From Chitinophaga japonensis (GTDB lineage: Bacteria > Bacteroidota > Bacteroidia > Chitinophagales > Chitinophagaceae), in assembly GCF_007830125.1 (NCBI RefSeq), contig NZ_VLLG01000003.1, forward strand, positions 1,354,247 to 1,418,246: DNA of 64,000 nucleotides. The letters are read 5' to 3'. Made by a program: the position numbers and the translations under genes. The stretch's first letter is position 1, and each line of letters starts with the position of its first letter. The notes under the pieces are model-generated. The model had not been told where the DNA came from and ran no database searches. It was given only the letters and a program-made list of their open reading frames with translations. Below, one piece after another: positions 18,424 through 29,226 of the stretch.

Positions 18424-19512
18424 ATGAGACGATCCCTATGGCTATTATTGTTACTGCTGTCGGCACGGGCAGGCGCACAGGTAAGCATGGCTGTGCAACT
18501 GCCGCCGGCAGGAGTATTACTGAAAGCACAATTATGGAATATTGTGCTGGTCTCAGCATCCAATACCCCCCAGAATGTGCGGATAACCCTCCGTTTAATG
18601 GACGCTCAAACCAACCAGGCCGTATTAACGGGCATTACGCGCAATATCATTTTAAGCAAGGGGGCCAGGCAGCTACAGCTAGGGGATGTGATGCCGGTGC
18701 AATATGAATACCTGTCTGCCGCCATCGACAGGAGTGTGAACGGGTTCCTGCCTGCGGGCAACTACTTTGCCTGTTATAGCCTGATAGTGGAGGGGGATAA
18801 ATCGGGCAATCAGCCGGGGGAGGACTGTATACCTTTTGCCATAGAACCGGTAAGTCCCCCTTTATTGAACAGCCCTGCAGATCAGAGTGTGCTGGATACA
18901 AGGCTGCCACAGTTTACCTGGCTGCCTCCTGCTCCCGTTAATTTATTCAATGACCTGAATTATGAAATGATATTGACGGAGGTGCACCCCGGGCAGTCTC
19001 CCCAGGATGCCGTACAGCAAAATATACCGGTGTACCGGGCACCGCGCCTCCGGAATATCTTCGCCAGCTATCCTTCCGGGGCGGTAGCGCTGGATACGGC
19101 AAAGGAATATGCGTGGACCGTGATCGCCCGCAATGGTTCCCTGTTTGCAGCACAGACAGAGGTCTGGACTTTCCGGATCAAGGGGGTTCATAACAAAACC
19201 CGTGTAAGCAATGGGGCCTATGTACAGTTGAAGAAAGAGCTGGACGGAGTGGTGGTCAACAGCAGCAGCCTGCAATGCGCGTACCGCAATGAAACGGGTG
19301 ATACTACTGCCAGGTATGAACTGATCGCACTGGAAAGTGGTAACAGGATCCTGGATGCAGGCACACTGTCCCTCAAAAGGGGAGATAACCGCATGGATAT
19401 ACCGTTGGATAAAATAAAAGGCCTGCGGGATGGAAGAAGTTACCTGTTCCGCTTACGGAACTCCCGGAATGAATACTGGCAGATGAAATTTATCTATACA
19501 CGGGAAGATTAA
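18424..19512 (+). CDS. Secreted Ig/FN3-like protein of the RHS operon
   Basis: 362 aa. A signal peptide (MRRSLWLLLLLLSARAGAQ) is followed by at least two beta-sandwich-like segments. The second begins near 140 with LLNSPADQSVLDTRLPQFTWLP, a pattern common to fibronectin-III-like domains of Bacteroidota surface proteins (PxFTWxP ... YEWTVxA; here KEYAWTVIARN). The C-terminal about 100 residues form a further small beta domain. No catalytic motif is seen. It lies 9 bases after the outer-membrane protein and 48 before the 2381-aa protein, so probable co-expression; a structural or adaptor role is inferred from that only. Confidence 0.65.
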   Translation: MRRSLWLLLLLLSARAGAQVSMAVQLPPAGVLLKAQLWNIVLVSASNTPQNVRITLRLMDAQTNQAVLTGITRNIILSKGARQLQLGDVMPVQYEYLSAAIDRSVNGFLPAGNYFACYSLIVEGDKSGNQPGEDCIPFAIEPVSPPLLNSPADQSVLDTRLPQFTWLPPAPVNLFNDLNYEMILTEVHPGQSPQDAVQQNIPVYRAPRLRNIFASYPSGAVALDTAKEYAWTVIARNGSLFAAQTEVWTFRIKGVHNKTRVSNGAYVQLKKELDGVVVNSSSLQCAYRNETGDTTARYELIALESGNRILDAGTLSLKRGDNRMDIPLDKIKGLRDGRSYLFRLRNSRNEYWQMKFIYTRED

Positions 19513-19560
19513 CACTCAGAAAGAATTTGGATAACACCTTATACCTATAAATAAGCGAAA

Positions 19561-22500
19561 ATGATACTGGCTCTTATTGCAAAGGGGAAGAAGACGGTTG
19601 TATGCATAATGCTGGCTTTGATCTATTTGGAAACGGTGATCCCTTCCTATGCTTTAGGGATGTCCCGCGCTGCCCACCGCTATAGCGGGATGGTAGACAG
19701 TGGCCCGGGAAAAGGAGGGAAACAACCGGTAAATATGATCCATCCTTCCTTAGCTACAGTACTACCTGCAGGCGCCCCGGTTGCAACTGCCGTGCCCGTG
19801 GTGAAGAAGAAAGCGGACATGGGCGGGCCTACACAGCCGGAAAGCCAGGCTTTCCATTCTGTTAATAACGATAATATGGTAGACTTGTTCACCGGGGATT
19901 TCTCCTATACTATTCCCTTGATGGATGTAGGCGGCTACCCTATTACAATTGGCTATAACAGTGGCATCTCTATGGACCAGGAGGCCAGTTGGGTGGGACT
20001 TGGATGGAATATTAACCCGGGCACTATTACAAGGAACCTGCGTGGACTGCCGGACGATTTTTCCGGAAGAGACACCATCGTTAAAACGGCTAACATAAAG
20101 GAGAATAAAACGGTGGGTGTAACTACCGGTGCCGATGTGGAAGTAATAGGCCTTCCGCTGGAGAAGGGGAAAGCTAACAGTGATACGGCCAAAATAGGTC
20201 TTAGTGTAGGCGCCAGCCTGGGATTCTTTCATAATACCTACAGGGGCTGGGGGATGGAATTTGGACTGAATTCCAGTATCAACGTAGGCAAGAGCGGTAT
20301 GGGAGGCTTTACCAGCGGCCTGTCCGTTTCCAATAATTCGCAGGAGGGCCTTTCCATTTCGCCTTCTTTTGCCGCCTATACTATGAGAAGGCAGGCAGAC
20401 GGCATTAACGGGTCTCTGTCCATTAGCAGTACCTACAATTCAAGAGCAGGTGTAAAGGGCCTGCAGTTGTCCGGTGGGTTGAGGCAAACGGAAGTATCCC
20501 AAAAGAACGTAATGCAGTCGCAGTCTGATAGAAATACAAGCTCCACTATGGGCTCAACGAACGGCACCTTTATTTCATTTGCCTATCCTTCCTATACGCC
20601 TTCCATCAGCCTGCCGTATACCAGCCAGAATATAACGGTCACCCTGAAAGCCGGGTTTGAAACAAAAGTGGTACATCCCAGCTTTTTTATAAGCGGGTAT
20701 GTTTCCAAGCAATCCCTTGCTGAAAGCGACCGGACTGCATACCTGCCGGCTTATGGATACCTGAATTATCAGCATGGCGCCGGCAATCCGGGGGCCTTAC
20801 TGGATTTTAACCGTGAAAAGGAAATTCCTTACAGGGAGAAGCCGGCAGTAGCGCATATTGCAGTGCCGTCTTATACCTATGATGTCTTTTCCATTTCCGG
20901 TGAAGGGACCGGAGGCATGTTCAGAGCCTACAGGAGCGATATTGGCTTTGTATACGATCATGCCATGAGAACCAGGGACGGTTCTCAGCGTTTTAGCGGG
21001 GATATCGGGTTCGGTGACCTGGTGCATGGCGGCGTGGACCTGAACTTTACCCGTGCTTTTACCCAGACAGGCCCCTGGCTGGAGCAGAATCCCCTGGCGT
21101 CTGTTATAGGGTTTAAAGATTCAGACACCACATTTGAAGCCGCTTATTTCAGGAACCCGGGAGAGAAGGCCGTCAACTCCAGGGAATTTTATGAAGCTAT
21201 TGGGGGAGATGATGTGGTAGCGCCGGATCTTTACCAGGCAGGTGCCGTGCTTTCTACCACCCACCGGTTGAGCAGGTACAGGAACGGGCGACTGGAGGAA
21301 AAGATACCCCTGCCTGCGTCTGCCGCTTTCAGGAAGAAGCGAGATAAGAGAACCCAGGTTATCTCCTACCTGACGGCGGAAGAAGCCAGTGAAGCGGGCT
21401 TTCAGCAATATATTGAAAGTTATCAGGTAAACGAATTTGGCGTGCGTAACTGCGATACCATTGTGCCTGAGGTAGAGGAGCCGGAAGGGTTGTTGGGGGA
21501 ATATTTTAACTATGGCTGGCCCACTCGCTTCGACAATAAGTTCTGGGAAAAGATAGATCCTGTTATTTATTTTGAGAAGAACTCCCCGGATCACAATATG
21601 AACGTTGGTAAGCCGGCAAACGGGCAGTGGCTGGATAAGGATTTCTCTGCCCGCTGGACCGGGCGGCTCAAAGCACCGGTAACGGGCACTTATAAATTTG
21701 TCTTTACGCATGACGATGGCGTGCGGTTGTTTATAAATGATGTAATACAGATTGACCGGTGGCTATGCCAGTCACCAGGTGATGAAGAGCAGCGTACAGC
21801 GTACGTTAACCTTGTGGCCGGCGAAATGTATGATGTTAAAATAGAGTACTACCAGAGCCCGAAAAACTATCACCTGGCCTTATACTGGTCTTACCCCGGC
21901 CAACCTCAGCAGATAATCCCGACGGAGTATCTCTATCTGATGCCCAGCAAAGACACTTTTGTAACCGGCATCGTATCCAGGGAGAACCGGGTGAATAGCT
22001 TCCGCAAGAAGCATCACATTTCGGAAATTGACGTGCTGAACGCTGATGGCAGAAGGTATATTTACGGTATTCCGGTATACAATATCAAACAAAAAGATGT
22101 CACTTTTTCTGTAGATCCAATCGGGGCCAATGTGGGGAATGGACTGGTGAAATATACGCCCGGAGAAGACGATACTACTGCTAATTTTAAAGGGAATGAC
22201 CATTACTTTAACAAGGAGGAAGTGCCGGCCTACGCACATTCTTTCCTGCTAACGGGCATTGTCTCGCCTGATTATGCCGATCTTACCGGGGACGGTATTT
22301 CACCGGATGATCCGGGGGACGCCATTAAGTTCAACTATAGTAAGGTGGCGGGCGTCAGGAATACCTTTACCTGGCGTGCGCCATATACGGACAGTGCTGC
22401 TTATAACGAAGGACTGAAAACGGATACAAGGGACGACAGGGGCAGCTATGTGTACGGTGAAAAAGAATTGTGGTATCTCCATTCCATTGAATCCAAGAAT

Positions 22501-25500
22501 ATGATCGCCACTTTTAAGCTGGGTGATCGTAAGGATATGTGGCCGGTAGACGAAAACGGGAATAAATCTGCCAATGGCGTTGCCCGGAAACTGGAAGAGA
22601 TCAACCTCTATACAAAAGCAGATTTCCTGAAATATGGCACCAACGCTATACCAGTGAAGACCGTGCATTTCGGGTATAGCTATAAACTATGCCGTGGTGT
22701 GAACGGAACGGTAAATAATCTCGGCAAACTGACCCTGGATACCATCTGGTTCTCCTACAACGGCAATGACAAAGGGAAACGGAATCCCTACATTTTCCAC
22801 TACAATAACAACAACCCGGACTATAACATTAAATCCTACGACCGCTGGGGAAATTATAAAGATCCCCTGCAGAACCCCGGCTCCTCTGCCAGTAATTTCA
22901 TCAGCAACCCGGAATACCCGTATGCATTGCAGGACAGTGCTACTGCTGCTCAAAATGCCGCTGCATGGACGCTGGATTCTATCGTGCTGCCTTCCGGAGG
23001 CCGTATGAAAGTAGTTTATGAAAGTGACGACTATGCATATGTGCAGAACCGCCGGGCCATGCAGTTCTTTAAGGTAGCCGGCTTTTCCGCGGCCCCGCCA
23101 TCTACATTAAATGACCTAAACAATGAGTTGTATGGCGGGCAGGAAGATTATTTGTATGTGGCCATCAACGTACCTGATCCGGTAACGTCCCTGAAGGAAC
23201 TGGCTTACAAGTATCTCGCCGGGCTGGAAAAGATATCTTTCAGGCTGAACGTCCGGATGCCGTCAGATAGGTTTGGCGGAGGAAATGAGTATATACCCTG
23301 TTATGCCAGGATAGATCCTTCCGGGGAGGCTGGTTTTATAAATGATGGCCATACCATTTGGGTAAAGCTGAAAGGCATAGATGCTGCCGGTGATGATGGC
23401 TCCTATAGTCCGCTGGCCCAGGCTGCCGTCCAGTTCCTGCGCCTGAACCTGCCTTCCAAGGCCATGCCCGGGTCCGATGTGGGCGATGACCTGGACCTGG
23501 ACGTAGCGGTAAAGGTGCTGATGTCACTGGCGGACAATATCAAAAATACCCTTAACAATTTTAACGATAATGCCCGTGCAAAGGGGTGGGCAAAGGAGGT
23601 GGACACATCCCGTACACTTGCCCGCCTGCATAGCCCCCGGTTCAAAAAATACGGGGGCGGGCTGCGGGTAAAGCGCCTGTTGATATACGACCATTGGAAT
23701 GCCATGACCAGGCAGAAGGAATCGGTATATGGGCAGGAGTATCAATATACCACTGTAAAGGAAGTAGCCGGTATACCAATGGAGATCAGCAGCGGTGTGG
23801 CTACCTATGAGCCGATGTTGGGAGGAGAGGAGAATCCCTGGCGCCTGCCTATCGAATATAAACAGCAGGTAGCTCCCCTGGCGCCGGTAAGCATGGGATA
23901 CACGGAAGAGCCCCTGGGAGAATCCTTTTTCCCGGCGCCTTCTGTTGGTTATAGCAAAGTAAGGATAAGGTCTATCCATGCCAAAAATACGAGATCTGCC
24001 AATGGCTACCAGGAAACCAGTTTTTATACCAGCTACGATTTCCCGGTAATCACGGAGATGACTACCCTGTCCGATAGTAAAAAAAGATACAGGCCCGCAC
24101 TGGCCAACTTTCTCCGGATAGATGCCAAACATTATCTTGCTATCAGCCAGGGTTTTAAAGTGGAGCTGAATGATATGAACGGCAAGCTGAGATCGCAGGC
24201 AACCTATGCAGAGACAAATGATAAAACCCCGATTACTTATGCAGCGCATTATTACCGGGTGGACAACCAACAGGCATTGTTCAGGCATCTCAATAATACG
24301 GCGATGGTCATCAACCCGAAAGGTGAGATTGACCCTGCAGCATCTATTGGTAAGGACGTTGAACTGATGATGGATATGCGTGAGCAGCATTCCGTCACAA
24401 ACGGCAACAACTTCAATGTGAATGGTGACTTTTTCACTTTCAGTTGGCCGCCGGTATGGATGCTCCCTTCATTCCTCAGCCTTTTTCAGCGGGAGGAGAA
24501 TAAATTCCGCTCAGCAGCGGCTACCAAGGTCATTAACCGGCATGGTATACTGGACAGCATCGTGGTGATTGAAAAAGGCAGCAAGGTGGTTACCCGCAAC
24601 CTTTTATTTGACAGTGAAACCGGGAACCCGGTGCTTACCAGTACCAAAAATGAATTTGACGACCCTATTTATCATTTTACCTATCCTGCCGCCTGGGCTT
24701 ATGATGGCATGAGCGGCGCCTATAAGAACATTGGCCTGACGGTGGATAACATTCGCATGCGGGGAGGCAAGATCATCTCCGGTATTTCAGAAGAAGACGC
24801 CAACCGTTATTTCACAGGAGGTGATGAACTGCTGGTTTGGTCCCATCAGAAAACAGGCGGCATCGGCTTCTGCAACATTGAGGTGGCTAGCTGGCCTAAC
24901 AGCAGCAGGCTTTGGGTGGTAGATGCGAATGCCTTTACCGGCGGAGCCCCTGATATCTATTTTGTAGATAGTGATGGTGTGCCTTTCTCAGGAGACCGTA
25001 TGTCCATGAAAGTGATCCGGTCCGGTAGAAAGAATATAGCGGCAACTGTAGGCACTGTCAATATGCTGGAGAATCCCCTGGTAAAATCAATCGAAGAAAA
25101 CGAAGAGGTCTGGTCGCTGGTCATTGGAGACAGTTCGAAAGTAATAGATGCCACCGCTATGGAATTCCAGCAGTTCTGGAAGGTGGCGGATAAAAGGAAA
25201 GTAAGCTATGTCAGCAATTGTGTGCCGCAGACCTATGAACAGTATATAAATGACGGAGAATGCCTGAACCCGCCTTACCTGAATGAGGAAATAAGCCAGG
25301 TGTTCACCAAGAATGACTGTGGAACCGGAGGGATACCTTCTACTTACCAGTATGTTGTTCCTGCCGGTACCTATACCTCCACGGTCAGCCAGGAGCAGGC
25401 GGACTCCCTGGCCTGGGCAGATGTGGCTGCCTATGGGCAGATTTATACAAATGATTATGTAACCTGTACTTATCACAACAAGGAGATCAAGCGATCCTTT

Positions 25501-26706
25501 ACCAAAAATGACTGTCCCGGAGATACGCTGAGTGATGATTGTGGCGTTGCAGGCGCGGTTTCCACTACCACCTACACAGTGCCTGCTGGTAGGTATACAT
25601 CTATAATAAGCCAGGAAGATGCGGATGCCTATGCAGAGGAAGAGATGAACACTTTTGGGCAGGCCTATGCTAACAGCACAGGCACTTGTACCTACTATAA
25701 TATAGAAACTTCCAGGGCATTTACCCGGAACGATTGCCCGGGCGGCTCTGTGGTGATCTATACAGTTCCGGAGCGGACTTATATGTCTACCGAAAGCCCC
25801 GAGCAGGCGGACTCTCTTGCAGAGGCGGACATACAAAGAAACGGGCAGGCTTATGCCAATGCGCATGGAAGTTGTACCGCCACTTGCCAGATAAACGTTA
25901 TGGGTAGGACGGAAGCAGATACCCCTGATGAACTGTATCCTTATAGCATTACAGTCAGAAGCACCTTGACGGGTGAGCCTTACAGCTATACACGGATACC
26001 CGATACGGACCTTTTAACAACGCTGCCATACTGTATTGCCTTCGAGTACCAGCAGAACGATGCGTTACAGATAGAAATTGGTGCACAAAACGGTATATAT
26101 GCTATAATAAACGATAAGGAAAAATATGGCACCAACAGTATTGCTGCTGTTTTTAATGACGTGGGAGCTCCACCCTTTGATATCATACTGTCCAAAACGG
26201 AAAGGCCCGTGTTCGAAAATTCGCTGCAATTCAGAAATATCGCTAAAAACGATTGTTCCGAAGGATTGTCTGGTTCATTGGTCAGGTACGAGGTGCCGGC
26301 GGGCACATATACATCTACGATAAGCTTGGAAGATGCCAATAACAAAGCTATTGCACACATAGATATGTATGGGCAGGGTTATGCGAATGAAAATGGTATC
26401 TGCGTGGAACCTAATACGGTGAGGGTAATGCCTAAAGCAGGAGGTGTGGCGCCTGGCGCCAACTTTACGGTGACAGTGAAAGATGTTAATACTAATGAAG
26501 TATTGCTGCAGCGGGAATTTATAGGTGGAGATGGTATCCCTTATGATAACACCAGCCTGTCTGTTGGCACTTACAGAGTGGAGGTATCGGCATCCATGGA
26601 AACGCTGCGCGTGATCGTAAACGCGGAGGAAAGAACGATTGCCTCCGGTGCCTCCGAGAGTTGGACCGTTACCACGCCTATAGTGGTGGAAGTATCAAAA
26701 CAATAA
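19561..26706 (+). CDS. Giant secreted PA14-domain protein with RHS-shell-like N-terminus and DUF5977 repeats
   Basis: 2381 aa with a signal-like hydrophobic N-terminus (VVCIMLALIYLETVIPSYA). The segment near 100-160 (MVDLFTGDFSYTIPLMDVGG, then SWVGLGWNINPGTI) is the typical opening of RHS/SpvB-like shell proteins of this phylum. A PA14 domain (about 641-793, GLLGEYFNYGW ... FTHDDGVRLFIND) suggests glycan binding. The middle is RHS-like beta sheet without the core motif. Four DUF5977 repeats follow at about 1909-1972, 1973-2045, 2046-2110 and 2217-2283, each with an FTKNDC-like start, VPAGTYTS and GQAYAN. It has no toxin-like tail. It precedes the 546-aa gene by 17 bases. It may be a partner of the RHS toxin, but this is inferred from operon position. 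Confidence 0.8.
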   Translation: MILALIAKGKKTVVCIMLALIYLETVIPSYALGMSRAAHRYSGMVDSGPGKGGKQPVNMIHPSLATVLPAGAPVATAVPVVKKKADMGGPTQPESQAFHSVNNDNMVDLFTGDFSYTIPLMDVGGYPITIGYNSGISMDQEASWVGLGWNINPGTITRNLRGLPDDFSGRDTIVKTANIKENKTVGVTTGADVEVIGLPLEKGKANSDTAKIGLSVGASLGFFHNTYRGWGMEFGLNSSINVGKSGMGGFTSGLSVSNNSQEGLSISPSFAAYTMRRQADGINGSLSISSTYNSRAGVKGLQLSGGLRQTEVSQKNVMQSQSDRNTSSTMGSTNGTFISFAYPSYTPSISLPYTSQNITVTLKAGFETKVVHPSFFISGYVSKQSLAESDRTAYLPAYGYLNYQHGAGNPGALLDFNREKEIPYREKPAVAHIAVPSYTYDVFSISGEGTGGMFRAYRSDIGFVYDHAMRTRDGSQRFSGDIGFGDLVHGGVDLNFTRAFTQTGPWLEQNPLASVIGFKDSDTTFEAAYFRNPGEKAVNSREFYEAIGGDDVVAPDLYQAGAVLSTTHRLSRYRNGRLEEKIPLPASAAFRKKRDKRTQVISYLTAEEASEAGFQQYIESYQVNEFGVRNCDTIVPEVEEPEGLLGEYFNYGWPTRFDNKFWEKIDPVIYFEKNSPDHNMNVGKPANGQWLDKDFSARWTGRLKAPVTGTYKFVFTHDDGVRLFINDVIQIDRWLCQSPGDEEQRTAYVNLVAGEMYDVKIEYYQSPKNYHLALYWSYPGQPQQIIPTEYLYLMPSKDTFVTGIVSRENRVNSFRKKHHISEIDVLNADGRRYIYGIPVYNIKQKDVTFSVDPIGANVGNGLVKYTPGEDDTTANFKGNDHYFNKEEVPAYAHSFLLTGIVSPDYADLTGDGISPDDPGDAIKFNYSKVAGVRNTFTWRAPYTDSAAYNEGLKTDTRDDRGSYVYGEKELWYLHSIESKNMIATFKLGDRKDMWPVDENGNKSANGVARKLEEINLYTKADFLKYGTNAIPVKTVHFGYSYKLCRGVNGTVNNLGKLTLDTIWFSYNGNDKGKRNPYIFHYNNNNPDYNIKSYDRWGNYKDPLQNPGSSASNFISNPEYPYALQDSATAAQNAAAWTLDSIVLPSGGRMKVVYESDDYAYVQNRRAMQFFKVAGFSAAPPSTLNDLNNELYGGQEDYLYVAINVPDPVTSLKELAYKYLAGLEKISFRLNVRMPSDRFGGGNEYIPCYARIDPSGEAGFINDGHTIWVKLKGIDAAGDDGSYSPLAQAAVQFLRLNLPSKAMPGSDVGDDLDLDVAVKVLMSLADNIKNTLNNFNDNARAKGWAKEVDTSRTLARLHSPRFKKYGGGLRVKRLLIYDHWNAMTRQKESVYGQEYQYTTVKEVAGIPMEISSGVATYEPMLGGEENPWRLPIEYKQQVAPLAPVSMGYTEEPLGESFFPAPSVGYSKVRIRSIHAKNTRSANGYQETSFYTSYDFPVITEMTTLSDSKKRYRPALANFLRIDAKHYLAISQGFKVELNDMNGKLRSQATYAETNDKTPITYAAHYYRVDNQQALFRHLNNTAMVINPKGEIDPAASIGKDVELMMDMREQHSVTNGNNFNVNGDFFTFSWPPVWMLPSFLSLFQREENKFRSAAATKVINRHGILDSIVVIEKGSKVVTRNLLFDSETGNPVLTSTKNEFDDPIYHFTYPAAWAYDGMSGAYKNIGLTVDNIRMRGGKIISGISEEDANRYFTGGDELLVWSHQKTGGIGFCNIEVASWPNSSRLWVVDANAFTGGAPDIYFVDSDGVPFSGDRMSMKVIRSGRKNIAATVGTVNMLENPLVKSIEENEEVWSLVIGDSSKVIDATAMEFQQFWKVADKRKVSYVSNCVPQTYEQYINDGECLNPPYLNEEISQVFTKNDCGTGGIPSTYQYVVPAGTYTSTVSQEQADSLAWADVAAYGQIYTNDYVTCTYHNKEIKRSFTKNDCPGDTLSDDCGVAGAVSTTTYTVPAGRYTSIISQEDADAYAEEEMNTFGQAYANSTGTCTYYNIETSRAFTRNDCPGGSVVIYTVPERTYMSTESPEQADSLAEADIQRNGQAYANAHGSCTATCQINVMGRTEADTPDELYPYSITVRSTLTGEPYSYTRIPDTDLLTTLPYCIAFEYQQNDALQIEIGAQNGIYAIINDKEKYGTNSIAAVFNDVGAPPFDIILSKTERPVFENSLQFRNIAKNDCSEGLSGSLVRYEVPAGTYTSTISLEDANNKAIAHIDMYGQGYANENGICVEPNTVRVMPKAGGVAPGANFTVTVKDVNTNEVLLQREFIGGDGIPYDNTSLSVGTYRVEVSASMETLRVIVNAEERTIASGASESWTVTTPIVVEVSKQ

Positions 26707-26723
26707 ATTGATCATACATACTT

Positions 26724-28364
26724 ATGTCAGTTATAAACATGATAAAGAAGATACTGTCGGGCATAGTGCTGGTGACTGCCTTGGGAACAGGTAATGGAGC
26801 CTTTTCGCAGCAGGCAGGCGCCAACTGTACCTGCACCTGTCTGAAACCGATGTTCGACTACCTGATCGCATCGCACCATTTATTCATCGGGGCGGACGAC
26901 CATACAACGCTCAGCAATATTATACAGGAAGCAAGAGCCGCCGGCTATAACGTGGATTATCGCAGGTGCGCATTGCTCTATCGTAATATCAACAAGCCGT
27001 TTTATGCCGTAACAACAGACAGCGTCAGCGCGCTATACAAAGCCCGGATAGGAGATTGTTCTGTAGCGCTCAGCTCTGTAAGCGGCGCCGCCCTTGCATT
27101 GTATAACCTGCAGAGCAAGACCTGCGGCAGCGACGTGACAGTGGCTTATACGAATGCTTCCAGCGGAGGGGCTACCATTGCAGAGCTGAAGGTAGATTCC
27201 TGCTATACCTGCACCGTGGAAACTTCCCAGCTCTGTTACAGCGCCATAACAGACAGTCCGGTAAATCCCTATCTGTATGGTATTGCCGGTAACTGGCGGC
27301 CTGCCATATCTTATGTTTATTATGCGTCCCGCACGGAAACAGATCCGGTGCAGGGCACTGATATACGGCGGAACGGTACATTTAATGGCTTTGCGCCTTT
27401 CTGGGCGTTTCAGCCGGATAAAATGGCGCCACAATATAACGAGGCCAAATGGGTATGGAATACGGCTACTACCCTGTTCAATCAAAAGGGCTTTGAAATA
27501 GAGAATAAGGATCCTTTAGGCCGTTATAATGCAGGTTTGTATGGCTACGGCAATACGCTGCCTGTGGCAGTAATACAGAACAGCCGTTACCGGGAATCCG
27601 CCTTTGAGGGGTTTGAAGATTATGATTTTGATATTGGCGTTTGTGATACCACCTGCGCATCCGGCCGCAGCTTTGATTTCTCCGGGTATGCACATAGCAT
27701 TGACGGCACGCAGCATCATACGGGCAAATACAGCATTCGTGTAGTGAATGATAGCACTGTTGGCATCAGCGCCAGCCTGGTTACGGAGGATAATAACAAT
27801 TTCCAGCTTACGGTAACCAAAGGGGCGCCTATTTGTGACCAGGGGGGCGATGGCTTAAAAGACATCAGGGCTAATGCCAGCACTATAATACCTCCTTTTT
27901 CACCACTGGCAGGAAAAACGGTGCTGATCAGCGCCTGGGTAAAAGAGACCGTAGATTGCACCGTTCCTACTTATACAGGTAGCCAGATTGGCATCGTGGT
28001 TAAACAGGGGGCAAGCGAGATTGGGGTCATTGCCAGGCCTTTCGGCAACATTATAGAGGGATGGCAGCGGATAGAGCAGGTAGTTTCGCTTCCTGCGGAT
28101 GCCACCCTTTTATCTATCTACCTACAAGCGCTTGGAAGCAATACGGTATATTTTGACGATATCAGGGTGCATCCCTATAACGCCAATATGAAATCATTTG
28201 TGTACAATCCGCTGAATTTAAGACTCATGGCTGAGCTGGATGAAAACAACTATGCTACTTTCTATGAATATGACGACGACGGTACGCTGGTTAGGCTGAA
28301 GAAGGAAACGGAAAGAGGCATCAAAACAATCAAAGAAACAAGAACCGCTTTGGTAAAAGAGTAG
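26724..28364 (+). CDS. Secreted protein of the RHS operon with a carbohydrate-binding-like C-terminal domain
   Basis: 546 aa. A signal peptide (about 30 residues, ending GAFSQ) leads into a Cys-rich start (NCTCTCLKP). A jelly-roll-like segment lies at about 330-490 (HHTGKYSIRVVNDSTVG ... GWQRIEQVVSLPADAT ... VYFDDIRVHPYN), resembling carbohydrate-binding modules. The last 50 residues (NLRLMAELDENNYATFYEYD) carry a YD-type motif as found in RHS partners of this phylum. Function unknown. It begins 17 bases after the PA14 protein, and the next gene's first in-frame ATG is only 5 bases after its stop. Confidence 0.7.
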   Translation: MSVINMIKKILSGIVLVTALGTGNGAFSQQAGANCTCTCLKPMFDYLIASHHLFIGADDHTTLSNIIQEARAAGYNVDYRRCALLYRNINKPFYAVTTDSVSALYKARIGDCSVALSSVSGAALALYNLQSKTCGSDVTVAYTNASSGGATIAELKVDSCYTCTVETSQLCYSAITDSPVNPYLYGIAGNWRPAISYVYYASRTETDPVQGTDIRRNGTFNGFAPFWAFQPDKMAPQYNEAKWVWNTATTLFNQKGFEIENKDPLGRYNAGLYGYGNTLPVAVIQNSRYRESAFEGFEDYDFDIGVCDTTCASGRSFDFSGYAHSIDGTQHHTGKYSIRVVNDSTVGISASLVTEDNNNFQLTVTKGAPICDQGGDGLKDIRANASTIIPPFSPLAGKTVLISAWVKETVDCTVPTYTGSQIGIVVKQGASEIGVIARPFGNIIEGWQRIEQVVSLPADATLLSIYLQALGSNTVYFDDIRVHPYNANMKSFVYNPLNLRLMAELDENNYATFYEYDDDGTLVRLKKETERGIKTIKETRTALVKE

Positions 28365-28390
28365 GATGTATGAACGCTGAATTATTTACA

Positions 28391-29143
28391 ATGAAGACAT
28401 GGATAATACTTCTATGCTGCTGGAGCATGACGATGAGTAGCCGCCATGCAGTGGGGCAGTCTGCTAGCGGTTTAGAGCAGGTCACGGCGGAAATGAAAAA
28501 AATGAAGTCCTTTTATGAGGCTCATCCGCTTTCATTTGAGATAAAGTATACCTACGCCAATGAGCACGACCCGGCTAGGGTGTTGGATTCACTGAGCGGA
28601 AGAGTGGAGATGTCGGGCGCCAGCTATCATTGCTGGCTGGACAGCGTGGAAACTATCAGGAATGACCGGTACAACATTGTATTGTTTAAAGAAGACCGGA
28701 TCATGTACCTGACAAGCGCTGCTACCAGTGCGGCAGCCAATCCCCTGCAAATGATGCAGGCGGCATTGAAACAGACGGGTGTCAGCAATTGCGAGGTGTT
28801 GTATAATGGCAGCAACAGGGTAATACGGATGTTTTTCAGGGAAGGCGCACCTTACCGGCAAATGGAAATGACCATCGACACCACATCAGGGTACCTGCTG
28901 AACACCCGTTGCATTGTGAAAACCGCCCTGTTGATGGACCCGTCGGACAACAGTGATACTGCACCTGCCGGGGAATATGATGAATACGCGATTGTGCAGG
29001 CGCGCTTTGAGCATTATCATCCCATCTCTGCTAATACGGCAGGATTTGATGAACGTTTTTTCTTCTATAAGGATGGAGGTGAATTTGTGACCACACCGGC
29101 GTATAAAGAATATAAAATATTTGTAGGCACTCCCAATCTATGA
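28391..29143 (+). CDS. Secreted protein of the RHS operon, possibly LolA-like fold
   Basis: 250 aa from the ATG at 28391 (MKTWIILLCCWSM), preferred over an ATG at 28370 because it starts the signal peptide. The mature part has an alternating pattern of short beta strands (SLSGRVEMSGASYHCWLDS, RYNIVLFKEDRIMYL, EMTIDTTSGYLLNTRC) like the open half-barrel of LolA-type lipoprotein carriers, but similarity is weak and by eye. It is placed between the 546-aa protein and the RHS gene (83-base gap). A chaperone-like role for operon proteins would be speculation. Confidence 0.55.
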   Translation: MKTWIILLCCWSMTMSSRHAVGQSASGLEQVTAEMKKMKSFYEAHPLSFEIKYTYANEHDPARVLDSLSGRVEMSGASYHCWLDSVETIRNDRYNIVLFKEDRIMYLTSAATSAAANPLQMMQAALKQTGVSNCEVLYNGSNRVIRMFFREGAPYRQMEMTIDTTSGYLLNTRCIVKTALLMDPSDNSDTAPAGEYDEYAIVQARFEHYHPISANTAGFDERFFFYKDGGEFVTTPAYKEYKIFVGTPNL

Positions 29144-29226
29144 AACCGAGCAGGATAAACAATGCTCACACAGGGGCATGTTAATGCGAGGTTCCATCCG
29201 ACCAGGAAAAAATAAAATATTAACGG

